From Achromobacter veterisilvae (GTDB lineage Bacteria > Pseudomonadota > Gammaproteobacteria > Burkholderiales > Burkholderiaceae_B): DNA of 64,000 nucleotides. The stretch covers positions 1 through 64,000 of the forward strand of contig NZ_UFQC01000018.1 of assembly GCF_900496975.1 (NCBI RefSeq). Direction: 5' to 3'. The notes below the pieces were generated by a model. The model had not been told where the DNA came from and did no database searches. It saw only the letters and a program-made list of their open reading frames with translations. Positions within the stretch are counted from its first letter, which is position 1. Each line of letters opens with the position of its first letter. The position numbers and the translations under genes were made by a program. This document shows positions 44,232 to 52,916 of this stretch, piece after piece.

Positions 44232-45581
44232 TCAGTCCATCCCCAGCGCCAAATCGTCGAACAGAAGGTCGCCGCCCATCTGGCCGCCCTTCAGCATCAG
44301 TTCCAGGCCATCGGTCAGCGGGTCGTCGCTGCGGGCGATGCTGACGGCGACGCCGGGCGCGAGCACGCAGCGGAACGCCAGGCCCCACAGGCCGAGGGCC
44401 AGGGTGGCCTGGCTGGAGGTGTCGCCGCCCGCGATGCCGATGCGGCCGAGCCGCGTGCCGGCCTGGGCGCTGCCCTGCACGATCGCGGCGGCGAGCCGCG
44501 CGGTGGCGCGGGCGGTGGCGGCGGTGTGCTCGGCGGAGGGCGCCTGCGCCGGCCGGTCGGTATGCACCAGCACGTTCCGGCCCTGGGCCAGCGTGGCGAC
44601 GGCCTGCCGGGCCTGTTCGGCGGCGTAGGCGGCATCCGCGAGCAGGCGTTCCACGCGCAGCGGCTGGCGCGTGTAGTGCCGGCAGGCGGCTATCTGCCGC
44701 GCCGTGACGGGCGACAGGCTGCCGGCCACCACCAGCACCGGCCCCCGGGCCGCCGGCAGCGGGGCCGGGGCGGCGCTCGCGGGTGCGTCGGGCAGGGCGC
44801 GGGCCAGCGCCTGCTGCACGCTGCTGGGGCCGACGGCCAGGACCGGCAGGCGGGAGGCGGCGCGCCAGATCAGGCGGCCGATGACGGCCAGTTGTTCGTC
44901 GTCGACCAGGTCCAGCAAGAGGGGGCCGTCGGCGGCCCCGATGGTCCGGCCGATCCAGTCCTCCACGGCGGGCGCGTCCGAGGCCTGCCGCAAGCGCGGG
45001 TAGGCGGTGTGCGGCACCGAGCGGATAGCCGGCAGCCCTTGCGCCGCGAGGTGCAGGCGGAGGTCCGCTTCGTGCATGGGCGTGACGGGATGCGCGCTCA
45101 TGACCGGGTGGCGGTCGATGCGGTGGATGTCGGGGGCGGAGCCGGCGCGGGCGAACAACTGGGCGAAGCTGCAATAGCGCCCGATGCTGGGCTGCCCGCC
45201 GACGATGGGCACCAGCGGATTGGGCATGTGGCGGCGCAGTTCGCGGACGGCGGCGCCGATGCTGCCGACGTGGGGCGCGCTGTCGAAGGTGGAGCAGCAT
45301 TTGTAGTGCAGCACGCGGATGCCGGCGCCGGCCAGGAAGCGGCCCACGCCGCCCAGTTCCGTCTGCATCTCGGAAGGCGCCATGGCGCGGGCCGCGCCCG
45401 CGATGCCGATGGCGTCCAGCGGGCCCGCGCGCCGCAGTTGCTCCGCGGTGGGCACGCCCAGGAACAGCAGGCTGCGCAGGCCGGCGCGGGACACCTCCGC
45501 GAGCGTGTCGGTGGCGCCGGTGAAGTCGTCGCCGTACCAGGCCACGCGCGGCGCCGAGGGGCCGCGTTCGCCGCCGTTCAT
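44232..45581 (-). CDS. DUF1537 four-carbon acid-sugar kinase family protein
   Basis: A 449-aa ATP-dependent sugar-acid kinase of the OtnK/DtnK/OiaK family. The N-terminal substrate domain begins AWYGDDFTGATDT; the C-terminal nucleotide domain has IGIAGGDTSSQATLALG and LKGGQMGGDLL. Known members phosphorylate erythronate, threonate, 3-oxo-isoapionate and similar acids. Its ATG overlaps the stop of the RuBisCO-like gene (ATGA), so the two are expressed together. That pairing points to a 3-oxo-isoapionate-type kinase acting just before the RuBisCO-like enzyme. Confidence 0.9.
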   Translation of the reverse strand: MNGGERGPSAPRVAWYGDDFTGATDTLAEVSRAGLRSLLFLGVPTAEQLRRAGPLDAIGIAGAARAMAPSEMQTELGGVGRFLAGAGIRVLHYKCCSTFDSAPHVGSIGAAVRELRRHMPNPLVPIVGGQPSIGRYCSFAQLFARAGSAPDIHRIDRHPVMSAHPVTPMHEADLRLHLAAQGLPAIRSVPHTAYPRLRQASDAPAVEDWIGRTIGAADGPLLLDLVDDEQLAVIGRLIWRAASRLPVLAVGPSSVQQALARALPDAPASAAPAPLPAARGPVLVVAGSLSPVTARQIAACRHYTRQPLRVERLLADAAYAAEQARQAVATLAQGRNVLVHTDRPAQAPSAEHTAATARATARLAAAIVQGSAQAGTRLGRIGIAGGDTSSQATLALGLWGLAFRCVLAPGVAVSIARSDDPLTDGLELMLKGGQMGGDLLFDDLALGMD

Positions 45582-46855
45582 GCGCGGTTTCCGAAGAACT
45601 CGATGGCGCGCCGCAGCTCGGGGGCATCGCGCGCGTAGTCGTCCAGGCTCCGCCCCTCTCGCATCGCCTGCCAGGCCTGGCGGATGCTCAGTACGCCGGC
45701 GGCCGGGCCGTCCGGGTGGGCGAGGATGCCGCCGCCGGACATGAACAGCAGATCGTCGCTGCGCACGGCCGACCAGGTGGCGGGCACGGTGCCGGCCCAT
45801 TGGCCCGACGAGAAGGCGGGCATCACGGCGTCGTCGATGCCGGGCGTGAGCGGCGCCAGGCAGTCGCGCGCGGAGTCCACGACCTCTCGGTCGTCCTGCG
45901 AGAACTTGCCCTGCAGGCCGTGCACGTGCATGTGGTCCACGCCCGCCAGCCGCCACAGCGTCTGGTAGGCCTGGAATCCCACGCCCAGCATGGGGTGGCG
46001 CGACAGCGCGCCGTAGCCGTTGCGATGGCCGTGCAGCGCCAGCGGCGTGCCGCGCCGCAGGGTCTGGATGGCCGAGTAGCCGCAGTGGTTCAGGCTGGCC
46101 ATGACGCAGGTGCCTTCCTCGCGTTCGACCAGATCGGCGTGGCGGCGCATGGCGTCGGTTTCGTCGCTGATGTTGAACGCCACCATGACCTGGCGGCCGG
46201 TGCGCTCGCGGTGCGCGCGGACGACGGCCATGACGGCCGCCACGCGCTGCGCCAGCGGCGCGTGGGACGGGTTGGCGCAGACCTCGTCGTCCTTGATGAA
46301 GTCGACGCCCGCGGCGCAAAGCTGGGCCGCCAGGTGCGCGGTCTGCTCGGGCGACAGGCCCACGTTCGGCTTGATGATGGTGCCCACCAGGGGGCCGCTG
46401 GCTACGCCCGTCAGCTCGCGGGTGCCGGCGATGCCGGCGCGGGGCATGTCGAACTGGGCTCGGTAGTTCGCCGGCAGTTCCAGGCTTTCCAGGCGCAGGC
46501 CGGTGACTTCTCCCAGGTCGTACAGGTTGCCGCCGACGGTGGCCGCCAGCGTCGGCAGGTTGGCGCCGACGTTGGCGACGGGAAAGGCGATGCGCACGCG
46601 GGCGCGCCGGTACTCCGCCGGCATGCCGCCCGGCTGGCGCGCCAGCCACGCGTTGGGCAGGCTGGGGGCGGCGGCGGGCTCCAGCATGTCGATGGATTCA
46701 ACGCGCGCGCGGGCGCGGGCGCGCAGTTCGTCGGTTTCGCCCTGGACCCGCGTGAAGGTGCCGCAGGATTGCTCGCCGGCCATGACCTCGGCCACCCGGG
46801 CGGGGTCCAGCGGGGTTTCGATCAGGTACGTGGCGGTAAACGATTGGGAATTCAT
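45578..46855 (-). CDS. RuBisCO-like protein (form IV)
   Basis: A 425-aa RuBisCO large-chain homologue. Equivalents of the key residues are all present: the general-base lysine K162 in GTIIKPNVGL, the carbamylated lysine and metal acids in DFIKDDE (K188-E191), histidines at about 275-277, the loop-6 lysine K317 in GLQGKF, SSG at 349-351 and GGG at 374-376. It sits in an acid-sugar operon with a DUF1537 kinase, a VOC protein and a TRAP transporter, and no Calvin-cycle gene is near. It is therefore likely an OiaX/OiaC-like enzyme that splits or decarboxylates a phosphorylated 3-oxo sugar acid rather than a CO2-fixing RuBisCO. The exact branch is unproven. Confidence 0.92.
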   Translation of the reverse strand: MNSQSFTATYLIETPLDPARVAEVMAGEQSCGTFTRVQGETDELRARARARVESIDMLEPAAAPSLPNAWLARQPGGMPAEYRRARVRIAFPVANVGANLPTLAATVGGNLYDLGEVTGLRLESLELPANYRAQFDMPRAGIAGTRELTGVASGPLVGTIIKPNVGLSPEQTAHLAAQLCAAGVDFIKDDEVCANPSHAPLAQRVAAVMAVVRAHRERTGRQVMVAFNISDETDAMRRHADLVEREEGTCVMASLNHCGYSAIQTLRRGTPLALHGHRNGYGALSRHPMLGVGFQAYQTLWRLAGVDHMHVHGLQGKFSQDDREVVDSARDCLAPLTPGIDDAVMPAFSSGQWAGTVPATWSAVRSDDLLFMSGGGILAHPDGPAAGVLSIRQAWQAMREGRSLDDYARDAPELRRAIEFFGNRA

Positions 46856-46889
46856 GGTGGCGGTATGCGGCGGTGGCGAAGGGGATGCG

Positions 46890-47429
46890 TCAGAGTCGGC
46901 TCAGGTCGGGGAAGGGACGGACGGGATCCTTGCCGTCCCAGTCGCGGGCGCTGTCCCGGATCAGGTCGAACATGCGGCCCTTGGGGCCGGCCACTTCGGA
47001 CAGCTCGATCACGGTGCCGGGGTGGTATTCGGTGTCGAAATAGATGAAGCGGCCCTTTTCGCCCACTTCGCCGCTCATCTTGGGCTTGAAGCCCTGCGCC
47101 AGCAGGCGCTCCAGGTCGGCGTCGTAGTCTTCGGTCCAGTAGGCCACGTGCTGCAGGCCGGTGCGGCCGGCTTGCAGGAAGTCGCGGTACATGGAGGGCA
47201 CGTCGTTGCGCGTCTGGATCAGCTCGACCTGCACGAAGCCGGAGTTGGCCAGCGCGACCGAGTTGTGGGGTTCATGGCTGGCGCCGTCGTAGCGGTAGTT
47301 CACGATGGGCACGCGCGGGTTGTAGTACCAGGGGCCCACGCCGAGCGTGGTGCTCCAGTAGTCCATGGCGGCTTCGATGTCGTGGACCACATAACCGAGT
47401 TGGCGGATTTCGCCCAGGAAACGACTCAT
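46890..47429 (-). CDS. VOC-superfamily (glyoxalase-fold) protein
   Basis: A 179-aa vicinal-oxygen-chelate protein with two beta-alpha-beta-beta-beta halves. Metal-ligand candidates are the His in LGYVVHDIEAAMDYW, a glutamate in VELIQ, His in LQHVAYW and Glu in VIELSE. Such proteins are isomerases, epimerases, dioxygenases or lyases. In this operon it could epimerise or isomerise the sugar acid before phosphorylation. ATG 47429 is chosen; the longer open frame upstream is antisense to the transporter. Confidence 0.85.
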   Translation of the reverse strand: MSRFLGEIRQLGYVVHDIEAAMDYWSTTLGVGPWYYNPRVPIVNYRYDGASHEPHNSVALANSGFVQVELIQTRNDVPSMYRDFLQAGRTGLQHVAYWTEDYDADLERLLAQGFKPKMSGEVGEKGRFIYFDTEYHPGTVIELSEVAGPKGRMFDLIRDSARDWDGKDPVRPFPDLSRL

Positions 47430-47471
47430 GATGGATCTTCGCAGGAGTAGGGTTGGAGAGTGCCGGGAAAG

Positions 47472-47493
47472 CGCGGCCCGCGTCCGGGCCGCG
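47472..47493 (-). terminator. Stem-loop between TRAP and VOC genes
   Basis: A perfect 9-bp GC stem (47472-47480 with 47485-47493, loop 4 nt) is flanked by AAAG and CTTT so that it is terminator-like on the minus strand. It lies directly after the transporter stop and probably makes the metabolic genes less expressed than the transporter. Confidence 0.5.
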
Positions 47494-47497
47494 GGCT

Positions 47498-49378
47498 TTA
47501 CAGGAAACCGATGGAGAACCAGGGGAAGGCCGCGACGATGACCAGGCCCACCAGCAGGGCGGCGATATAGCCCCAGATCGGGCCGATCCCTTCGTTGGGA
47601 TCGACGCGGCTGATGGCGCAGGCGCCGTAGTAGCCCACGCCGAAGGGCGGCGCGAAGAGGCCGATGCCCATCGAGAAGATCACGACCATGGCGTAGTGCA
47701 CCTCGTGCACGCCGGCCTGCGCCGCGATCGGGAACAGCAGCGGGCCGAACAGCACGATGGCGGGAATGCCTTCCAGCACGCTGCCCAGGATGATGAAGGC
47801 CACGATGGACACGGCCAGGAAACCGTAGGCGCCGCCGGGCATGCCGGCCATCAGGCGCGCCAGGTCGCCCGAGAATCCCGATTGGGTCAGGGCCCAGGCC
47901 ATGGCCGTGGCGCAGCCCACGATCAGCATGATGGCGCCCGACAGCGAGGCGGTCTCGATCAGCATGGGCCGAAGCCGCGCCCAATCGAAACGCCGGTAGA
48001 CCAGCAGGCCGACGATGGCGGAATACACGATGCCGATGGTGGACACCTCGGTGGCGGTCGCCACGCCTTCGACCACCGCGGCGCGGATCACGAAGGGCAG
48101 GGCCACGGCGGGCAGCGCGATCGCGAAGTAGCGGCCGATCTCCTTCAGGGTGAAGCGCTGCGCCAGGCTCAGGTCTTCCTTGCGGTAGCGCCACCACACC
48201 ACCGAGCACAGCGCCAGGCCCAGCACCACGGCCGGCAGCAGGCCGCCGGTGAACAGCGCGGCGATGGACACGCCCGTCACCGAACCGATGGTGATCAGCA
48301 CGATGGACGGAGGAATGGTCTCGGTCTGCGCGCCGGTGGCCGACAGCAGGGCCACCAGGTCGCCCGGCTTGGCGCCGCGCTTCTGCATTTCCGGGAAGAG
48401 CACGGGCGCGATGGCGGCCATGTCGGCGATCTTGGAGCCCGAAATGCCGGACACCAGGTACATGGCGCCGATCAGCACGTAGGATAGTCCGCCGCGCACG
48501 TGGCCCAGCAGGCTGGCCAGGAACTGGATCATGGCGCGCGCCATGCCGGTCATTTCGATGAGCGATCCCAGGAAGATGAACAGCGGCACGGCCAGCAGCA
48601 TCAGGTGGGACATGCCTTCGTCCAGCCGGCCCACCATCACCAGCATGGGGGTGTTGGTGGTCAGGGCCAGGTAGGAGAACGTGGCCAGCGCGAACGAAAA
48701 CGCGATCGGCACGCCGGCGAAGACCGTGGCCGCGACGATGCCGACGAAGAAGACCAGCAGGTTCAGCTTGCCCAGCGTGGAGAACAGCGGCTGCGCCAGC
48801 CAGAACAGCGCGACGACGGCCGCGGCGCCCGCCAGCGCCGCCAGCATCTGGGGCAGGGTCTGCGTGCGCACCAGGCGCAGCAGGGCGACGACCGCCATCA
48901 GCCCCATGCCGACGGGGATGGCGGCGGCGCGCCAGGCGTTGCTCAGCTCCAGCGCGGGCGTGATGATGAAGTGTTCTTCATGCGCGTATTCGGCGGCGGG
49001 CGCGAGGATCAGCGCCAGGAAGGCCAGCGACGCGGCCATGGCGGCCGTTTCCAGTTGCGCGCGGCGCGCCGGGCCGACGTTGTTGACCAGCGCCGTCATG
49101 CGCATGTGCTCGCCGCGCCGCAACGCGACCACGGCGCCCAGCATGGACAGCCACAGGAACAGGATGGACGCGAGTTCGTCGGACCAGACCAGCGGGCTGT
49201 GGAACGCGTAGCGCGCCACCACGCCCGCGAACAGCACGGCGATCTCGACCAGCACGATGGCCGCGGCCGCGTGCTCGACCACGCAGCCCAGCAGCCCGTC
49301 CAGCGCGCCGGCGGCCCGGCGCAAGGGATGGGCCGGCAGCAGGGGCGGCGCGGCGTGGGGGGCGGACAGGGAAGACAT
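47498..49378 (-). CDS. TRAP transporter, fused DctQM membrane subunits
   Basis: A 626-aa inner-membrane protein that joins the small TRAP subunit (DctQ, about residues 30-180, with four helices and the WSDELASILF motif) to the large DctM channel (about 205-620, about 12 helices). It drives sodium-coupled uptake of the acid captured by the adjacent DctP protein. Q-M fusions are a known variant. It is the second gene of the acid-sugar operon. Confidence 0.95.
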   Translation of the reverse strand: MSSLSAPHAAPPLLPAHPLRRAAGALDGLLGCVVEHAAAAIVLVEIAVLFAGVVARYAFHSPLVWSDELASILFLWLSMLGAVVALRRGEHMRMTALVNNVGPARRAQLETAAMAASLAFLALILAPAAEYAHEEHFIITPALELSNAWRAAAIPVGMGLMAVVALLRLVRTQTLPQMLAALAGAAAVVALFWLAQPLFSTLGKLNLLVFFVGIVAATVFAGVPIAFSFALATFSYLALTTNTPMLVMVGRLDEGMSHLMLLAVPLFIFLGSLIEMTGMARAMIQFLASLLGHVRGGLSYVLIGAMYLVSGISGSKIADMAAIAPVLFPEMQKRGAKPGDLVALLSATGAQTETIPPSIVLITIGSVTGVSIAALFTGGLLPAVVLGLALCSVVWWRYRKEDLSLAQRFTLKEIGRYFAIALPAVALPFVIRAAVVEGVATATEVSTIGIVYSAIVGLLVYRRFDWARLRPMLIETASLSGAIMLIVGCATAMAWALTQSGFSGDLARLMAGMPGGAYGFLAVSIVAFIILGSVLEGIPAIVLFGPLLFPIAAQAGVHEVHYAMVVIFSMGIGLFAPPFGVGYYGACAISRVDPNEGIGPIWGYIAALLVGLVIVAAFPWFSIGFL

Positions 49379-49387
49379 GGCGCGACC

Positions 49388-50407
49388 TCAGGCCAGCTTG
49401 CCGACGGCCTGCTCCAGCAGGGTCCAGGCCTCGTTGCCGAAGCGGCCCTGCCATTCCTTGTAGAAACCGGCGCTGCGCAACTGTTCGCGGAAGCTGTCGG
49501 CGGACGGCTGGTTGAACAGCAGGCCCTTGCCTTCCAGGTCCGACTGCACCGAGGCGTTGAGCTTCTTGATGTCTTCGCGCTGCGCCAGGCCGGCTTCGTT
49601 GATGCCGCGCGCCACGACCGTCTTCAGGTCTTCCGGCAGGCCTTCCCACATGCGGCCGTTGGCGATGAACCAGTAGCCGTCCCAGATGTGGTTGGTGAGC
49701 GAGCAGTACTTCTGCACTTCGTACAGCTTGGCCACCTGGATGATGGGCAGCGGGTTTTCCTGCGCGTCCACCACCTTGGTCTGCAGCGACGAATACACCT
49801 CGCTGAACTGCAGGCTGGCCGGGGCGGCGCCCAGGCCCTTGAACATGGAGATGGGCAGGGAACTCACCGGCACGCGGATCTTCAGGCCCTCCATATCCGC
49901 GGCCGTCTTGACCGGGGCCTTGCTGCTGGTGGTCTGGCGAAAGCCGTTGTCCCACATTTTTTCGAAGGCATAGAGCCGGCGCTGCGCGATGGCGGCGCGC
50001 ACGTGCGCGCCCAGCGCGCCGTCCATGGCGCTCCAGACCTGGTTGTAGTCCTTGAAGGCGAAGCCGACGGCGTTGATCGCCGCGACCGGCACCAGGGTCG
50101 CGATCACCAGCGCCGAAGGCGTGAAGAAGTCGATGCCGCCCGAGCGCACCTGCGCCAACATGTCGGTGTCCCCGCCCAACTGGTTGTTCGGGAAGATCTT
50201 GATGTCCACGCGCCCGTTGCTTTCCTTTAGGATGCGTTCGGCGGCTTCCTGGGCGCGGATGTTCAGCGGATGGGTGACGGGCAGGTTGTTGCCGTACTTG
50301 AGCGTGTAGTCGGCCGCGCGGGCGACCAGCGGAAAGCCGCCGGTCAGGGCAAGGGCGGGAACCGCGGCAAGGCGGCGCAGGGCACTGCGGCGTGTCAGCA
50401 GCTTCAT
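49388..50407 (-). CDS. TRAP transporter periplasmic receptor DctP
   Basis: A 339-aa solute-binding protein with an N-terminal twin-arginine-like signal (LTRRSALRRLAAVPALAL), then YTLKYGNNLPVTHPLN. The carboxylate-binding arginine is expected in the GLKIRVP segment. It is the first gene of the operon and faces the LacI regulator. GGAGAC lies upstream of ATG 50407. DctP proteins linked to RuBisCO-like/DUF1537 genes usually bind sugar acids; the ligand here is inferred. Confidence 0.94.
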   Translation of the reverse strand: MKLLTRRSALRRLAAVPALALTGGFPLVARAADYTLKYGNNLPVTHPLNIRAQEAAERILKESNGRVDIKIFPNNQLGGDTDMLAQVRSGGIDFFTPSALVIATLVPVAAINAVGFAFKDYNQVWSAMDGALGAHVRAAIAQRRLYAFEKMWDNGFRQTTSSKAPVKTAADMEGLKIRVPVSSLPISMFKGLGAAPASLQFSEVYSSLQTKVVDAQENPLPIIQVAKLYEVQKYCSLTNHIWDGYWFIANGRMWEGLPEDLKTVVARGINEAGLAQREDIKKLNASVQSDLEGKGLLFNQPSADSFREQLRSAGFYKEWQGRFGNEAWTLLEQAVGKLA

Positions 50408-50429
50408 GGTTGTCTCCATAATCATGGTT

Positions 50430-50536
50430 ATGATGTTTTTTGATGTTCCGCAAAAGCGCCAATCCCATGCGGCAGACTGGACAATAGTGAATAGGCGCTA
50501 TCATCGTCAAACTTCATTCATGATGGTTTTTGATGT
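50430..50536 (+). repeat. Direct repeats in TRAP-LacI promoter region
   Basis: Two 17-base copies (50430-50446 and 50520-50536) match ATGATGKTTTTTGATGT with one difference, 90 bases apart start to start. The first lies next to the DctP start and the second covers the first codons of the LacI gene. Spacing of about nine helical turns would suit a looping LacI repressor. Confidence 0.5.
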
Positions 50537-51581
50537 GAATCGAACTCCTTCCGAACGCAAGCTGGCGCGCCTGGCGGACGTGGCGGCGCGGGCCGGCGTC
50601 TCCACCGCCACGGCCGACCGCGTGCTGAACCGCCGTCCCGGGGTGCGGGCCAGCACCGCGCAAAAGGTCTTCCGGGCCGCCATCGAACTGGACTACCTGC
50701 CCGAGCAGGAAATCCGCTCGGCCGCCGCGTCCGAACCGATGCGGCTGGTGTTCCTGCTGCCGCGGGGCAGCAACCGCTATCTGCGCATGCTGGGCGATAC
50801 CGTCGGCTACGCGCAGGAGCACTTCGCGCCCTTGAACGCCAAGTGCCAGGTCGAGTACGTGGAAAGCTTCAACCCCGACGCGCTGGCGCAGGCGCTGGCC
50901 AAGCACGGCAGGCGCGCGGACGGCATCGCGTTCATGGCGCTGGAGCATCCGGCGGTGCGCGAAGCCGTCAATACGCTCGCGCAGCGGGGCGTGCCGGCGG
51001 TGACGCTGATTTCCGACATCGCCAACAGCGCGCGCGCGGCCTACGTGGGCCTGGACAACCGCGCCGCCGGCCGCACCGCCGGATACCTGATCGCGCGCTT
51101 CATCGGTTCGCGGGCGGCGCACGTGGCGCTGATCGCCGGGTCGCGCCACTACCGGGCGCACGAGGAACGCGAAGGCGGCTTCCTGCAGTTGTACGCGGAA
51201 CAGTTCCAGGCCATGCAGGTGGTGGACCTGCGCGAAGGCTACGACGACGCGCAGCGGAACTATGAGCAGACGCGGCAGTTGCTCGAGCAATATCCGCAAC
51301 TGGCCGGCATCTACAACATCGGCGGCGCGTCCGACGGCGTGGCGCGCGCGCTGAAAGAGGCGGGCCTGCAGCACCGCGTCGTCTTCATCGGCCACGGCCT
51401 GACGCCCGACACCCGTTCGCTGCTGATCGACGGGACCATGGACGCGGTCATCACGCAAAGCCCGATGGAGGCCCTGATGAGCTGCGTGCGCATTTTCGGC
51501 AACCTGCGCGACAAGCGCAGCGCGATGAACGGCGTGGAACTGGCCCGCAGTCAGGTGATCTTCCGCGAGAACCTGCCGTAG
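50520..51581 (+). CDS. LacI-family transcriptional regulator
   Basis: A 353-aa regulator with an N-terminal LacI helix-turn-helix (LADVAARAGVSTATADRVLNRRPGV) and a periplasmic-binding-type ligand domain with DGIAFMALEH and NIGGASDGVARAL. This resembles the branch that senses sugars or sugar acids. Starts at 50520, 50523 or GTG 50535 are possible; the later start would leave the second direct repeat mostly outside the gene. It is divergent from the TRAP/RuBisCO-like operon and probably represses it. Confidence 0.91.
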   Translation: MMVFDVNRTPSERKLARLADVAARAGVSTATADRVLNRRPGVRASTAQKVFRAAIELDYLPEQEIRSAAASEPMRLVFLLPRGSNRYLRMLGDTVGYAQEHFAPLNAKCQVEYVESFNPDALAQALAKHGRRADGIAFMALEHPAVREAVNTLAQRGVPAVTLISDIANSARAAYVGLDNRAAGRTAGYLIARFIGSRAAHVALIAGSRHYRAHEEREGGFLQLYAEQFQAMQVVDLREGYDDAQRNYEQTRQLLEQYPQLAGIYNIGGASDGVARALKEAGLQHRVVFIGHGLTPDTRSLLIDGTMDAVITQSPMEALMSCVRIFGNLRDKRSAMNGVELARSQVIFRENLP

Positions 51582-51631
51582 GCCGGGTGCCGGTGCGCGA
51601 AGACGATGGAATGCGCGCTGGATCTACGAGG

Positions 51632-52888
51632 CTAGCCGTCGCCGGCCTGCCCGACGATCTGCCGCGCCACGTCCGCCAGCGACAGCCCGCCGTCCATGGC
51701 GGCGCGTTGCAGGCGTTCGTGCGCGGCCTGTTCCGTCAGGCCGTAGCGGCCGATCAGGATCCGCTTGGCGCGGTCGATGCGCCTGGTTTCGTCCAGCGCG
51801 CCGCGCGCGGCGGCCAGCGCGTCGTCGGCTTGCTGCATGCGCAGCGCCTGTTCGCGCATCATGTCCAGGATGGGCCGTTCCAGTTCGCCGCCCACGCCGT
51901 CCGGCGGCGGCGCGTCCACGACGCGGCCGTGCACGCCATACACCATGCTGGGCGCGCGGCCGCTGGCATGGTCGGCGTAGCGGCTGAGCAGCAGGCGGCG
52001 GTCGTCCAGTTCCTGGCGGGCTTCGGCGATGCGCTGGGCGCAGCGCTGGGCCAGGGCCTGGGCCAGCAGGCTTTCCAGCCCGCGCATGGCGTCGATGCGC
52101 GCGGTGTACAGGTCGAACCACAGTTCGGCCAGGCCGGCGTCCACGGGCTGCCCGGCCGAAGTGCGCTGCGCCACGTCGCGCATGCGGCGCACCTGCCCGC
52201 CCTGTTGCTGGATCCGTTCCCAGCATTGCAGGGCGTCGGGTTCGGCGTACTGCACGAAGATGCCGAAGCTGCGTTCCTGGCTGGCGGCCAGGCCCAGCAT
52301 GCGGGCCTTTTGCGCGTCGCTGAAGCAGCCGGCGGTGTAGCCCATGACGCCGCAGGCGCGTTCCTGGCCGCTCAGTTCCTTGCCCTGCATGAAATTCAGC
52401 AGCGCCACCAGGTTGCGCGCCACGCCGGGGTCCAGCGCGGCGTCCGCGGTTTCGAAGACGATGGCCAGCAGGCTGCCCACGGCCTGGGTGAAGCGCGCGT
52501 CGGCGTCTTCGGCCGGCACGCGCCGGTCGCGGACCAGCCGCCGCAGCCCGGCAAGCTCATCCAGCCGGAACAGGGAATAGGCGATGCCGTTGAGCAGCCG
52601 GGCCCGGGCGTTGCCCGGGTCCGCCGCCAGCCCGTCCAGCAGTTGGCGGACTTCCGCCTCGACCGCCTCGGCGTCCCCGGTCAGACCGGCCAGCGCCGGC
52701 TGCAGGCGCGCGTCGGCGCTGCACAGGTACAGGTTGGAATAGCCGCGTTCCTTCTGCAGCGCATGCGCCAGCGCGCCGATGCGCACGACCAGGTCGCAAC
52801 TGCGCGCCAGGGCTTCCAGGCCATGGAGTTCGCTGCGGCGCGCGGCGAGCAGGAAGCGCAGCGGCGGCGGCATGTGGCGTTCGGCCAT
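51632..52888 (-). CDS. nasR: NIT-ANTAR nitrate-responsive antiterminator (NasR type)
   Basis: A 418-aa cytoplasmic RNA-binding regulator. The N-terminal NIT domain (about residues 20-280, mostly helical, with RIGALAHALQKERGYSN) senses nitrate or nitrite. The C-terminal ANTAR domain (about 340-415, with RIDRAKRILIGRYGLTEQ) binds hairpins in leader RNA and prevents termination. It is the last gene of the nirB-led operon, so its own synthesis would depend on the target it controls. The matching leader terminator is at 59268-59302. ATG 52888 has GGAG upstream. Confidence 0.9.
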   Translation of the reverse strand: MAERHMPPPLRFLLAARRSELHGLEALARSCDLVVRIGALAHALQKERGYSNLYLCSADARLQPALAGLTGDAEAVEAEVRQLLDGLAADPGNARARLLNGIAYSLFRLDELAGLRRLVRDRRVPAEDADARFTQAVGSLLAIVFETADAALDPGVARNLVALLNFMQGKELSGQERACGVMGYTAGCFSDAQKARMLGLAASQERSFGIFVQYAEPDALQCWERIQQQGGQVRRMRDVAQRTSAGQPVDAGLAELWFDLYTARIDAMRGLESLLAQALAQRCAQRIAEARQELDDRRLLLSRYADHASGRAPSMVYGVHGRVVDAPPPDGVGGELERPILDMMREQALRMQQADDALAAARGALDETRRIDRAKRILIGRYGLTEQAAHERLQRAAMDGGLSLADVARQIVGQAGDG

Positions 52889-52916
52889 GGAGGCTCCGGT
52901 CTCGGTCGGATGAGGT

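Noticed and set aside
45578..46855. True CO2-fixing RuBisCO
   Set aside because: Form IV-like sequence in an acid-sugar operon, with no phosphoribulokinase or small subunit nearby.
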